DNA from: Nitrospiraceae bacterium
GTDB taxonomy: Bacteria > Nitrospirota > Thermodesulfovibrionia > UBA6902
DNA length: 10,369 nt
Direction: 5' to 3'
Assembly (NCBI GenBank): GCA_020354155.1
Contig: CP070644.1
Location: 2,484,913-2,495,281, forward strand
The notes beneath the pieces were generated by a model, which saw nothing but the letters and a program-made list of their open reading frames with translations, did no database searches and was not told where the DNA came from. How positions within the stretch are numbered: position 1 is the first letter of the stretch; every line of letters begins with the position of its first letter. Both the position numbers and the translations under genes were made by a program. Positions 1 to 6,696 of the stretch are shown piece after piece.

Positions 1-1
1 A

Positions 2-490
2 TTGGGAAACAGGCGGTTTCTTGAAATGAATATACGCGGCAGGCTCGAGGAAATGGACAGATACAAATGGCCCTTCGGGATCCTCTTTATCGATATCGAT
101 CATTTCAAACACATAAACGATACCTATGGTCATGACGCAGGTGATAATGTAATAAGGATGGTAAGTAAAACCATGTCATTCAGTCTCCGCTCTTTTGATA
201 TTATCGGCAGATGGGGTGGTGAGGAATTTGTGGTCATTGTCGTCAATGTTGAGGAAGAACAGCTCCACTCAGTAGGAGACAGATTACGCCTTCTTGTTGA
301 GCAGTCCGGTATTGGTATTGATTCTGATACGGTGAATGTTACTGTGTCCATCGGTGCGACGATTTGCAGGCCGGGCGATACTGCAGAGACTGTTTTAAAA
401 AGGGCAGACACGTTAATGTACAGGAGCAAGCAATCAGGAAGAAACTGTATCTCAATGGACCGAAAACAGGAACCGCAATTACAGCCCTGA
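2..490 (+). CDS. Diguanylate cyclase, GGDEF domain (5' partial)
   Basis: This is the C-terminal catalytic domain of a diguanylate cyclase, which joins two GTP into cyclic di-GMP. The reading frame is open to the left edge, and the first residues (LGNRRF) are the interior of the usual LTGLxNRR motif, so the TTG at position 2 is a Leu codon, not a start; the N-terminal sensor part lies outside the window. Counting from the edge, FIDIDHFKHIND (29-40) carries the metal-binding and substrate region, GGEEF (72-76) is the active-site loop with an active-type sequence, and RSFD (63-66), exactly five residues before it, is an intact RxxD inhibitory site, so product feedback is expected. The family tail ADTLMYRSKQSGRN (135-148) is present. 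Active enzyme is inferred from these residues; what signal it senses cannot be known here. Confidence 0.95.
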   Translation: MGNRRFLEMNIRGRLEEMDRYKWPFGILFIDIDHFKHINDTYGHDAGDNVIRMVSKTMSFSLRSFDIIGRWGGEEFVVIVVNVEEEQLHSVGDRLRLLVEQSGIGIDSDTVNVTVSIGATICRPGDTAETVLKRADTLMYRSKQSGRNCISMDRKQEPQLQP

Positions 491-506
491 AAATCTCTGC
501 TATAAA

Positions 507-540
507 ATCCCCCTTCGTCGCCCTTTTACAAAGGGAGAAT
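507..540. repeat. Imperfect hairpin after the GGDEF gene
   Basis: The perfect core CCCTTT-TAC-AAAGGG (521-535) sits in a longer, imperfect inverted repeat in which the C/T-rich stretch 507-518 can also pair with the A/G-rich stretch 529-540. The 17-base gap after the GGDEF stop codon fits a transcription end, but no long T run follows on either strand. It resembles the short C/T-rich palindromes scattered between genes in many environmental genomes. Role as terminator or dispersed repeat is undecided. Confidence 0.35.
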
Positions 541-596
541 CATTCCTTTCAGCTTTCACACATCACCTAAAGTCTTTCAAAGGGTAATCGAGAATT

Positions 597-833
597 CTAT
601 CCGGCAGGCTTATAAATAAACACCTGTTTGCAGTGTTCGCAGAAATTTGCCCTGTCTTCCCTGACTCCGCTTTCCATGAAATACTCCACTTCAACCAGTT
701 TGATTTGCCGTGCATGACCCGTTGACGCACAGGTGTGTTCAATCACGTCTTTATCAGTGTGAATATATGAATAGCTTTCTTCAGGGTTAGACAGTAAGGC
801 AATGATTTCCATTTCTCTTTCCTGTTCATCCAT
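597..833 (-). CDS. Small Cys/His-containing protein, unknown function
   Basis: I do not recognise this 78-residue protein. The first half is acidic and soluble (MDEQEREMEIIALL at the start); the second holds HTCASTGH (33-40) and a CEHC pair (65-68), so H33, C35, H40, C65, H67 and C68 could form a small metal site, probably zinc. This is inference from residue spacing; no named zinc-ribbon family is evident. There is no signal peptide or membrane segment, so it should be cytoplasmic. The start is well supported: GGAGGT at 841-846 on the minus strand lies seven bases before the ATG. It is divergent from the response regulator gene, with about 150 bases between the two starts, so the pair may share a control region. 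It ends about 107 bases from the convergent GGDEF gene. Confidence 0.75.
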   Translation of the reverse strand: MDEQEREMEIIALLSNPEESYSYIHTDKDVIEHTCASTGHARQIKLVEVEYFMESGVREDRANFCEHCKQVFIYKPAG

Positions 834-889
834 ATTGTCTACCTCCGCATTGATAGAATTGAAAATAGCCTCATTAGTATATCATTTTG

Positions 890-904
890 TCCTCCGCGGG
901 AGGA
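890..904. promoter_or_regulatory. Palindrome in divergent control region
   Basis: TCCTCC-GCG-GGAGGA is a perfect inverted repeat with six-base arms, lying between the divergent small Cys/His gene and the response regulator gene. No T run follows on either strand, so a terminator is unlikely; an operator or a leader hairpin is more plausible. A second short repeat, CCTG-TTA-CAGG, lies at 933-943. Whether either is bound by a regulator is unknown. Confidence 0.3.
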
Positions 905-970
905 TAGGGAAATACCGGGGCCACTGCCTTTCCCTGTTACAGGAGCAGAAAATTATTCTCTCTCTTGATA

Positions 971-976
971 TATAAT
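971..976 (+). promoter_or_regulatory. TATAAT box just before regulator start
   Basis: A perfect TATAAT lies seven bases before the ATG at 983. If it is a -10 element, transcription would begin at or very near the start codon and the message would be leaderless, which would fit the missing ribosome binding site. No good -35 hexamer lies 16-18 bases upstream, so this could also be a chance AT-rich match. Confidence 0.3.
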
Positions 977-982
977 ATTATG

Positions 983-1651
983 ATGCGTATTTTACTTGTT
1001 GAAGATGAAGAACATCTTTCTTCCATTATCAAAAAAGGGCTGGAAGAAGAAAAATATATTGTAGATACCTGCTTTGACGGCATAACAGCACTTTCCATGG
1101 CCAAATCCGTCCTCTACGACGGGCTTATACTGGACCTCATGATTCCCGGCCTTGATGGAATTTCACTGTTACACACACTGCGTGATAAAGGCGTCCATAT
1201 TCCCGTGCTTATTCTATCAGCCAGAGATACCCTTGAGGATAAAATTATGGGTCTCGATACAGGCGCAGATGACTACCTGACCAAACCCTTTGAATTTGAT
1301 GAGCTTCTGGCAAGGCTGAGGGCGCTCATACGGAGAAGGAGCCAGGAGAAGAGAGCCGTTCTGAAAGCGCACGATCTTGAGGTGGATACTGCAAGCAGGG
1401 AGGTCAAAAGGGGGGGGGAGGTTATTGGACTCACTGCCAAAGAGTATGTTCTTCTTGAATACCTTATCTATAATAAGAATATCGCCCTCTCCAGATCAAA
1501 GATAGCTGAGCATATCTATGACATGTCTGCAGAGCGCGAAAGCAATGTAATCGACGTCTTTATTAATTCTCTTCGCAGAAAGCTCAACAAAAACCATAGG
1601 CATAAACTCATCGACACTGTAAGAGGCATAGGCTACATCCTTAAGGGTTAG
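983..1651 (+). CDS. OmpR/PhoB-family response regulator
   Basis: This is a 222-residue DNA-binding response regulator and the partner of the kinase that follows. The receiver domain covers about 1-118: acidic residues E7 and D8 bind magnesium, D51 in LILDLMIPGLDG is the phosphate acceptor, S79 is the switch residue and K101 in TKPF is the conserved lysine. The winged-helix output domain runs from about 128 to 220, with LTAKEYVLLEYL and the recognition-helix region NVIDVFINSLRRKL typical of the family. I chose the ATG at 983 because MRILLVEDE is the family N-terminus; TTG 965 and ATG 980 are in frame upstream. None has a convincing Shine-Dalgarno sequence. A run of nine G (1410-1418) lies within the start of the output domain. 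Sequence style is close to metal-sensing CusR-like regulators, but the true target is unknown. Confidence 0.95.
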   Translation: MRILLVEDEEHLSSIIKKGLEEEKYIVDTCFDGITALSMAKSVLYDGLILDLMIPGLDGISLLHTLRDKGVHIPVLILSARDTLEDKIMGLDTGADDYLTKPFEFDELLARLRALIRRRSQEKRAVLKAHDLEVDTASREVKRGGEVIGLTAKEYVLLEYLIYNKNIALSRSKIAEHIYDMSAERESNVIDVFINSLRRKLNKNHRHKLIDTVRGIGYILKG

Positions 1652-1652
1652 G

Positions 1653-3089
1653 ATGTTCAGATCAATAAAATCAAAACTCTTAATCTGGTTTCTTTTCACT
1701 TTTTCCCTCTTCTTTCTATTTTTTAATCTCTATCTGTATAAAGAGCATCAGCGGGCATCAATGAACACTGTTGATGAACTGCTCAAGTCAAAGCTACAGT
1801 TTGTTAGCGGTATGATAGAAATATACAGAGACGGAGAGATTGATTTTGAGCTTTCCGAGCTGCAGAAGCAAGAGCAGCATAGCACAATATATGATATCCC
1901 TCATTCAGGCCACTATTTTCAGATATTTCATGGTGACGGCAGCAGACTCGCCAAATCAAATTCACTGGATGAACTTAAATTGCCTTTCTCATATGAGAAA
2001 GCGCTTGAGGAAAAGATCTATTATGAAACTTCCTTTATAGCGCCTGACGAGCCTGTTCGAATACTCACGGAATATATAACCATTTATGATCGGTATCGCA
2101 ATAAGGAACGGTTTTTTATCGTACAGATTGGAGAGAGTCTTACTGCTACGTATAATCAACTCAAAAACTTACGACTCCTGATGCTGTACAGCATGCCTAT
2201 AATGCTTGTGCTTTCTGTTATTGGGGGTATAACCATTATTTCCATATCCCTCCGTCCTCTGCGGGACTTTTCAACCAACGTCGGGCAGATCAGGGAGAGC
2301 AGTCTCCATCGAAGGATCGAAGCCTACAAAGTAAGCAAGGAGCTTTCAGAGCTTGCGTCTTCTTTTAACTTCATGATGGAGAACATTGAAAAGGCATTCA
2401 GCCAGCAGAAGAGATTTCTGGCAGATGCTTCCCATGAACTGAGAACCCCCACATCAGTGATAAAAAGCTGCAGCGAAGTATACCTGAGAAAAGAAAGAAC
2501 GCTGGATGAGTATAAAGAGGCCCTGCAGATAATATTGAAAAACGCCGGTGAAATGGAGCAGATTATAAACAAGATGCTTATCCTGTCCCGCATGGAACAC
2601 AGGAGCTTTGCTATCAGGAAGAGGGATGTAGCATTGTGTCAGACGATTAACAAAATCATCTCCATTGTCAGGTCCCTTGCGAATAAAAATACCGTTACAG
2701 TAGAAACAGATCTGCCGGGTGAAGAAGTTATTGTGCAGGGGGATGAGTCTGCACTCTCTGAAGCATTTATGAATGTCATTGAGAACTCTATAAAATATAA
2801 CCGGAAGGGTGGGACGATTTCAGTTTCCTTAACAGTCAAAAACGATGAAGCGGTGATCGTAGTCAGGGATACAGGCATCGGTATCCCTGAAGCATCCCTG
2901 AGCAGGATCTTTGAAAGGTTCTACAGAGCAGAAAAAACAACAGGGCAGCGGAGTGAAACATTTCATGGCGCTGGTCTTGGTTTAAGCATTGTAAATGAAA
3001 CGATAGAGGCACATAAGGGCAGGATAGATGTACGAAGTGAGGTTGGAAAGGGGAGCATATTTACATTATACCTTCCAGTGAATGGATAA
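1653..3089 (+). CDS. Membrane sensor histidine kinase with HAMP domain
   Basis: This 478-residue kinase senses a signal outside the inner membrane and phosphorylates the regulator encoded just upstream. Order of parts: membrane helix about 8-28, an extracytoplasmic sensor of about 145 residues, second helix about 174-200, HAMP linker about 200-250, then HisKA with H261 in FLADASHELRTP. The ATPase domain has the N box (N374 and N378), DTGIGIP (406-412), the F box IFERFYRAE (419-427) and GAGLGLS (439-445), so all catalytic motifs are intact. The ATG comes one base after the regulator's stop, with AAGGG at 1643-1647 inside the regulator gene serving as ribosome binding site, so the two are co-translated. 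The HAMP-HisKA layout resembles CusS-type heavy-metal sensors, but the sensor region shows no metal-binding cluster that I can name; the ligand is unknown. Confidence 0.95.
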   Translation: MFRSIKSKLLIWFLFTFSLFFLFFNLYLYKEHQRASMNTVDELLKSKLQFVSGMIEIYRDGEIDFELSELQKQEQHSTIYDIPHSGHYFQIFHGDGSRLAKSNSLDELKLPFSYEKALEEKIYYETSFIAPDEPVRILTEYITIYDRYRNKERFFIVQIGESLTATYNQLKNLRLLMLYSMPIMLVLSVIGGITIISISLRPLRDFSTNVGQIRESSLHRRIEAYKVSKELSELASSFNFMMENIEKAFSQQKRFLADASHELRTPTSVIKSCSEVYLRKERTLDEYKEALQIILKNAGEMEQIINKMLILSRMEHRSFAIRKRDVALCQTINKIISIVRSLANKNTVTVETDLPGEEVIVQGDESALSEAFMNVIENSIKYNRKGGTISVSLTVKNDEAVIVVRDTGIGIPEASLSRIFERFYRAEKTTGQRSETFHGAGLGLSIVNETIEAHKGRIDVRSEVGKGSIFTLYLPVNG

Positions 3090-3168
3090 TTTCATCCCTG
3101 TCATACAGGTAACACATCAGGAAGGTACTCCGCGATCAGCAGTTGTCATGTTCCGTACAACTGAAGGA

Positions 3169-3279
3169 TCAGACGATCTCTCCCCGCATGACCCCTTCTT
3201 TTTTGCCGGCTGCAAGGATCGCCATTATCATGGCTCCGCAGAGAACGCCCATTGACAGCCCCAACATAAATAAAACCAT
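3169..3279 (-). CDS. 36-residue glycine-zipper membrane peptide
   Basis: This short gene encodes one hydrophobic helix (about residues 2-24) followed by a charged tail that begins GKKEG at 25-29. The helix carries G7, G11 and G15 spaced as GxxxGxxxG, a glycine zipper that favours close packing of membrane helices, and one cysteine (C14). Translation is supported by GAGGG on the minus strand (3287-3291), seven bases before the ATG. It resembles short single-helix proteins of the DUF3789 type in overall form, but I cannot assign it to a family. It is convergent with the kinase gene, whose stop is 79 bases away, and has a long palindrome upstream at 3303-3325. Function unknown; a regulatory or partner-binding membrane peptide is a guess. 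It could be a chance reading frame, though the helix, tail and ribosome binding site together argue against that. Confidence 0.6.
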   Translation of the reverse strand: MVLFMLGLSMGVLCGAMIMAILAAGKKEGVMRGEIV

Positions 3280-3302
3280 GTCTTTTCCCTCTTCTGTGTG
3301 CC

Positions 3303-3325
3303 GTTTCAAAATAATTTTTTGAAAC
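3303..3325 (-). promoter_or_regulatory. Operator-like palindrome before the membrane peptide
   Basis: Two perfect nine-base arms, GTTTCAAAA (3303-3311) and TTTTGAAAC (3317-3325), flank a five-base spacer. The element lies 23 bases upstream of the start of the 36-residue membrane peptide. Its AT-rich dyad form suits a dimeric repressor or activator site better than a terminator. The binding protein is unknown; the nearby response regulator is not an obvious match because OmpR-type sites are usually direct repeats. Confidence 0.4.
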
Positions 3326-3450
3326 ATTAATGCGTTATTCATATCTTATTAACATTTATTGCGCTCTTCGTCCACTCAATTAGATTAATTTACTTATAAC
3401 GTTTCTTAATAATCGCAACTGATGTAGCAGTTCCTGATATGAGGGATGTC

Positions 3451-3525
3451 TGTCATTTCGGGCGACGGGAGAAATCTTAATCCACTGTAACGATAAAGCG
3501 ATTTCTACCGTTGGTCGATATGACA
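3451..3525. repeat. Inverted pair of REP-like palindromic units
   Basis: The 26 bases at 3451-3476 (beginning TGTCATTTCGGG) match the reverse complement of 3500-3525 (ending CGATATGACA) at 21 of 26 positions, with a 23-base spacer. Each unit is itself a weak palindrome (ATTTC near one end, GAAAT near the other). The unit resembles the widespread intergenic repeat that starts TGTCATT and ends GAAATC or GCAATC in many bacterial genomes; the likeness is from memory. The five mismatches suggest an old, decaying copy. No transposase is nearby. Confidence 0.55.
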
Positions 3526-3542
3526 ACTATTTTTTAAAAGAT

Positions 3543-3564
3543 CTCAGAAGTAATTCTGAGTTTT
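3543..3564 (+). terminator. Terminator-like hairpin
   Basis: Perfect seven-base arms CTCAGAA and TTCTGAG enclose GTAA and are followed by TTTT; AAAA stands three bases before the stem, so the shape works on both strands. The stem is short and not GC-rich. It lies about 450 bases after the kinase gene, so it may end read-through from there or insulate the peptidase gene. Strength is doubtful. Confidence 0.35.
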
Positions 3565-3661
3565 CGCAACAGAAATGAGCGACCCTGGCAACGTGTATTC
3601 AGGGCATTATTATGGATTACTGCAACTTATTGAAATTTCTTTTTTGCATTCCTGAAAGGCT

Positions 3662-3689
3662 TTGATATACTTGTAGAACAGTGTATTTT
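3662..3689 (+). promoter_or_regulatory. Possible promoter of the peptidase gene
   Basis: TTGATA (3662-3667) and TATTTT (3684-3689) are separated by 16 bases, giving a plausible vegetative-type promoter about 35 bases before the ATG at 3724. The -10 hexamer matches the consensus only partly. No clear ribosome binding site follows. Confidence 0.3.
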
Positions 3690-3723
3690 ACTTTCTGAAA
3701 TAAAAATTTTATTCTATCCGATT

Positions 3724-6696
3724 ATGCGTATCTGGTTTTCTTTTATAGCATTCATTATTTCTGCCGCATCAGTGGCATATGCCGACAATCTCCCGCGCTA
3801 TGACCTTGCTGTATCCTTTGATGTTGCTGCCTCTAAAATAAGCGGCGTCTCAAAAATCACTATCACAAAAGGACGCGAACTTTATTTCAGGCGGGGTCCC
3901 CTTGATATTCGTTATATAAAGATCAATGATCAGCACGTTGAATTTGAGCAGAGACAGGACATCTTCGGCCTTACCCCTGATCATGATGGAGTGATGGAAA
4001 TCGGCTTTGAAGGAACCTTTCATTCCTTACAGGGCAGGCAAAGACATGACGGAATTGCTGCAAATACGATTGATTCAGAAGGCATATCATTAACAGGTCT
4101 CTGGTTTCCGATACTGGAGGGACTCAGTTATTACTCACTGAAGGCATCACTTCCAGAGGGGTATGAAGCAATTTCTGAGGCGGAGAAGATTACCAGGGTC
4201 CTCAGGGACAACACTGTTGAATTTCAATTTGATTTTCCCCACCCACTGGACAGTTTAAATTTTATTGCGTCACAGAGGTATACAATTGTCAAAGATAGGT
4301 ATAAGGATGTTGAGATCCTTGCCTATTTTTTCAAAGAGGACATGAAACTTGCCGAAACCTATATAGAATATACAAAGAAATATCTCGCACTTTATGAAGG
4401 ACTTCTTAATAGTTTTCCTTATAAACGGTTTTCCATTATTGAGAACTTCCTCCCTACCGGGTACTCAATGCCGACATTCACACTGCTGGGAAGTTCCATC
4501 GTGCGCCTTCCATTTATCGTGGAAACATCTCTTGGCCACGAGATACTTCACCAGTGGTTCGGCAATCATGTGTATATAGATTATGACAGCGGAAACTGGG
4601 CAGAGGGACTGACGACCTACCTTTCCGATCACTTCTACCAGGTGCAACAGGGCAAGGGCTGGGAATACAGAAAGCAGATATTGATCGATTACGGGAATTA
4701 TGTTACACCTGAGGCTGATTTTCCCCTCAGGGATTTTACGGGACGAATGAATCACAGCACGAGAGCAATAGGGTACGGTAAAGTCGCCATGCTCTTTCAC
4801 ATGCTTAAAGTGGCAGTAGGTGACAAGGTCTTTTTTCAGGCCCTTAATGATTTTATTGCCGCTCAACGCTATCGAAACGCTTCCTGGGACGATATCAGAA
4901 ACTCATTTCAGAAATATTATGACAACAATCTCCAGGGTTTTTTCACCCAGTGGCTGGACCGCACAGGACTTCCGCAGCTGACATTCGAGAATTTTGTCCT
5001 TATTCAGACGGGGAGGACATTCACTCTGAGTTTTGATGTAAATCAGGACGAGAAAGTCTTTGCCATCAGCATACCGGTATCAATATACATGAGTGATGAA
5101 ACCATACAAAAATCCATCACTGTCACCAGAAAAAAACAGAGCTTTGACTTTGAATTGCCCAAGAAACCATTAAAGATCGTCTTTGATGAAAATTATGATG
5201 TTGCACGGAGTCTTTCCAGGGATGAAATGCCTCATGTCATAGCAGCGCTTTCAGGGGAACTGCAGGTTGTTGTTCTGCCGGAAAAAAACAGCGACAGATA
5301 CGACGGTGTCATACAAGAGTTCCAGGATAAAGGCGCCCGCATCATGAATGCAGCTGACATAACGAATGAAGATTTAAAGAACCATGCCCTTATAATTCTG
5401 GGGCATGGTAATCCTGTAATCGGCAGGCTCTATGGAAATGTTCCGCCTGAGAATGCGGGATTTTCCATCCGGATATTAGAGAACCCCTGGAATAGGGACA
5501 AGGTCACGGGAATTATAAGTGGTGAGTCAAGAGAGGAGATTGATGCAGCATTTTATAAAGTAAGCCATTATGGCAAGTACAGCACTTTGCTCTTTAATCA
5601 GGGCAAAAACATTGCGAAAGAGATTGAGGAGACGAACAGGGGGGTAACGATGGAGCTATACAGGGAGCCCTATGCCATAAATCTTGCCAAAATCGAAACC
5701 CTGACAAACGTCATAGACGGTGTTTCAAAGAGCAAGATAGTATATGTGGGAGAAATGCATGATGTCTTTGCCCATCATGCGGTACAGCTGGATATTATTG
5801 CAGGTCTGCACAGAAAGAACAGTAATATAGCCATAGGGATGGAGATGTTTCAAAGGCCCTACCAGGATACCCTCGACAGATATACCGATGGGAGCATGGA
5901 TGAAAAAGAGTTCCTGAAACGCTCTGAATATTTTGAGCGATGGGGCTTTGATTATAACCTGTATAAACCAATCCTTGACTTCGCAAAGGCTGAAAAAATA
6001 CCGGTCATAGCCCTGAATATGGACAGAGAGATTATCAGGAAGGTATCAAAGAACGGTATTGACGCACTGGAACAGGAAGAGCGCGCCCTTATACCTGCAG
6101 GCATGGACTTTACCGACAGGGAATACAGGGAAAGACTCCATGAAGTGTTTAAGCACCACGCAAATAACGAAGAAAAAGAATTTGATAATTTTTACACCTC
6201 ACAGCTCATATGGGATGAGACAATGTCTCTGTCAATAGACGAATTTCTACAGGATAGACCCGATTACCAGATTGTTGTTATTGCAGGAACCGGTCATCTT
6301 CAGTATGGCTCGGGTATACCGAAAAGGACCTTCAGACGGAACGGGCACAATTACTCCATTGTTCTCATCGATACAGACGCGGAAAAAGGCATCGCTGATT
6401 ATGTCGTCTATCCCAAGCCTGTTGAGGGAATCACAACTCCGAAACTGATGGTTTTCCTGAAGGAGGTAGAGGATAAGGGCTTGAGTATTTCAGGCTTTCC
6501 TGAGAACAGTGTCTCAGAGGAGGCCGGGCTTTACATTGGTGATCTTATCCTGTTTGTTGATGACGTAGAGGTGACCGGTATTGACGATATTCGGATACAC
6601 CTTCTCTATAAAAGAAAAGGTGATGTAGTAAAAGTCAGGATTCTGCGGTCAGAGGAAGACAGTGAGCAGGAGTTCGTTTTTGACGTGACGCTCTGA
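3724..6696 (+). CDS. Exported M1-like zinc peptidase fused to ChaN-like and PDZ domains
   Basis: This 990-residue protein begins with a signal peptide cleaved after AYA (residue 20); no lipobox is seen, so it should be periplasmic or surface-associated. Residues 21-200 look like the N-terminal beta domain of M1 peptidases. The zinc site is HEILH (H272, E273, H276) with E294 in GNWAEGL, and Y351 in a GYGKVAMLFHML segment fits the transition-state tyrosine. The exopeptidase motif GxMEN is absent, replaced by ENFLPTGYSMPTFTLLG (240-256). Residues about 505-640 form an alpha/beta linker of unknown role. Residues about 668-885 resemble ChaN (Tiki superfamily): GEMH (676-679), EMFQR (707-711) and GTGHLQYGSGIP (855-866) give the paired GxxH signature. 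A PDZ domain ends the protein (about 910-975). Peptide hydrolysis plus haem or metal binding is inferred. Domain ends are approximate, and the start lacks a strong ribosome binding site but is fixed by the signal peptide. Confidence 0.88.
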   Translation: MRIWFSFIAFIISAASVAYADNLPRYDLAVSFDVAASKISGVSKITITKGRELYFRRGPLDIRYIKINDQHVEFEQRQDIFGLTPDHDGVMEIGFEGTFHSLQGRQRHDGIAANTIDSEGISLTGLWFPILEGLSYYSLKASLPEGYEAISEAEKITRVLRDNTVEFQFDFPHPLDSLNFIASQRYTIVKDRYKDVEILAYFFKEDMKLAETYIEYTKKYLALYEGLLNSFPYKRFSIIENFLPTGYSMPTFTLLGSSIVRLPFIVETSLGHEILHQWFGNHVYIDYDSGNWAEGLTTYLSDHFYQVQQGKGWEYRKQILIDYGNYVTPEADFPLRDFTGRMNHSTRAIGYGKVAMLFHMLKVAVGDKVFFQALNDFIAAQRYRNASWDDIRNSFQKYYDNNLQGFFTQWLDRTGLPQLTFENFVLIQTGRTFTLSFDVNQDEKVFAISIPVSIYMSDETIQKSITVTRKKQSFDFELPKKPLKIVFDENYDVARSLSRDEMPHVIAALSGELQVVVLPEKNSDRYDGVIQEFQDKGARIMNAADITNEDLKNHALIILGHGNPVIGRLYGNVPPENAGFSIRILENPWNRDKVTGIISGESREEIDAAFYKVSHYGKYSTLLFNQGKNIAKEIEETNRGVTMELYREPYAINLAKIETLTNVIDGVSKSKIVYVGEMHDVFAHHAVQLDIIAGLHRKNSNIAIGMEMFQRPYQDTLDRYTDGSMDEKEFLKRSEYFERWGFDYNLYKPILDFAKAEKIPVIALNMDREIIRKVSKNGIDALEQEERALIPAGMDFTDREYRERLHEVFKHHANNEEKEFDNFYTSQLIWDETMSLSIDEFLQDRPDYQIVVIAGTGHLQYGSGIPKRTFRRNGHNYSIVLIDTDAEKGIADYVVYPKPVEGITTPKLMVFLKEVEDKGLSISGFPENSVSEEAGLYIGDLILFVDDVEVTGIDDIRIHLLYKRKGDVVKVRILRSEEDSEQEFVFDVTL

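Larger units (their letters stand above)
3280..3723. other. Gene-free AT-rich intergenic stretch
   Basis: No plausible gene is visible on either strand here. The stretch holds a long palindrome (3303-3325), an inverted pair of REP-like units (3451-3525), a terminator-like hairpin (3543-3564) and a weak promoter before the peptidase gene (3662-3689). The rest is AT-rich sequence in which I see nothing definite. Confidence 0.6.

Noticed and set aside
130..429. A 99-codon minus-strand frame opposite the GGDEF gene
   Set aside because: Low-complexity Ser/Thr-rich translation fully antisense to a strong conserved domain.
364..570. A 68-codon plus-strand frame overlapping the end of the GGDEF gene
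   Set aside because: Most of it lies out of frame within the clear GGDEF coding region, and the rest covers a hairpin; no domain or ribosome binding site.
3097..3109. CCTGT-CAT-ACAGG hairpin just after the kinase stop as a terminator
   Set aside because: Five-base arms and no T run make it too weak to claim.
3724..3786. Lipoprotein signal for the peptidase-ChaN protein
   Set aside because: ChaN relatives are often lipoproteins, but the leader ends in AYA with no Cys, so a type I signal peptide fits instead.
4465..4866. A 133-codon minus-strand frame opposite the peptidase zinc site
   Set aside because: Antisense to the conserved HEILH region; no recognisable protein features.
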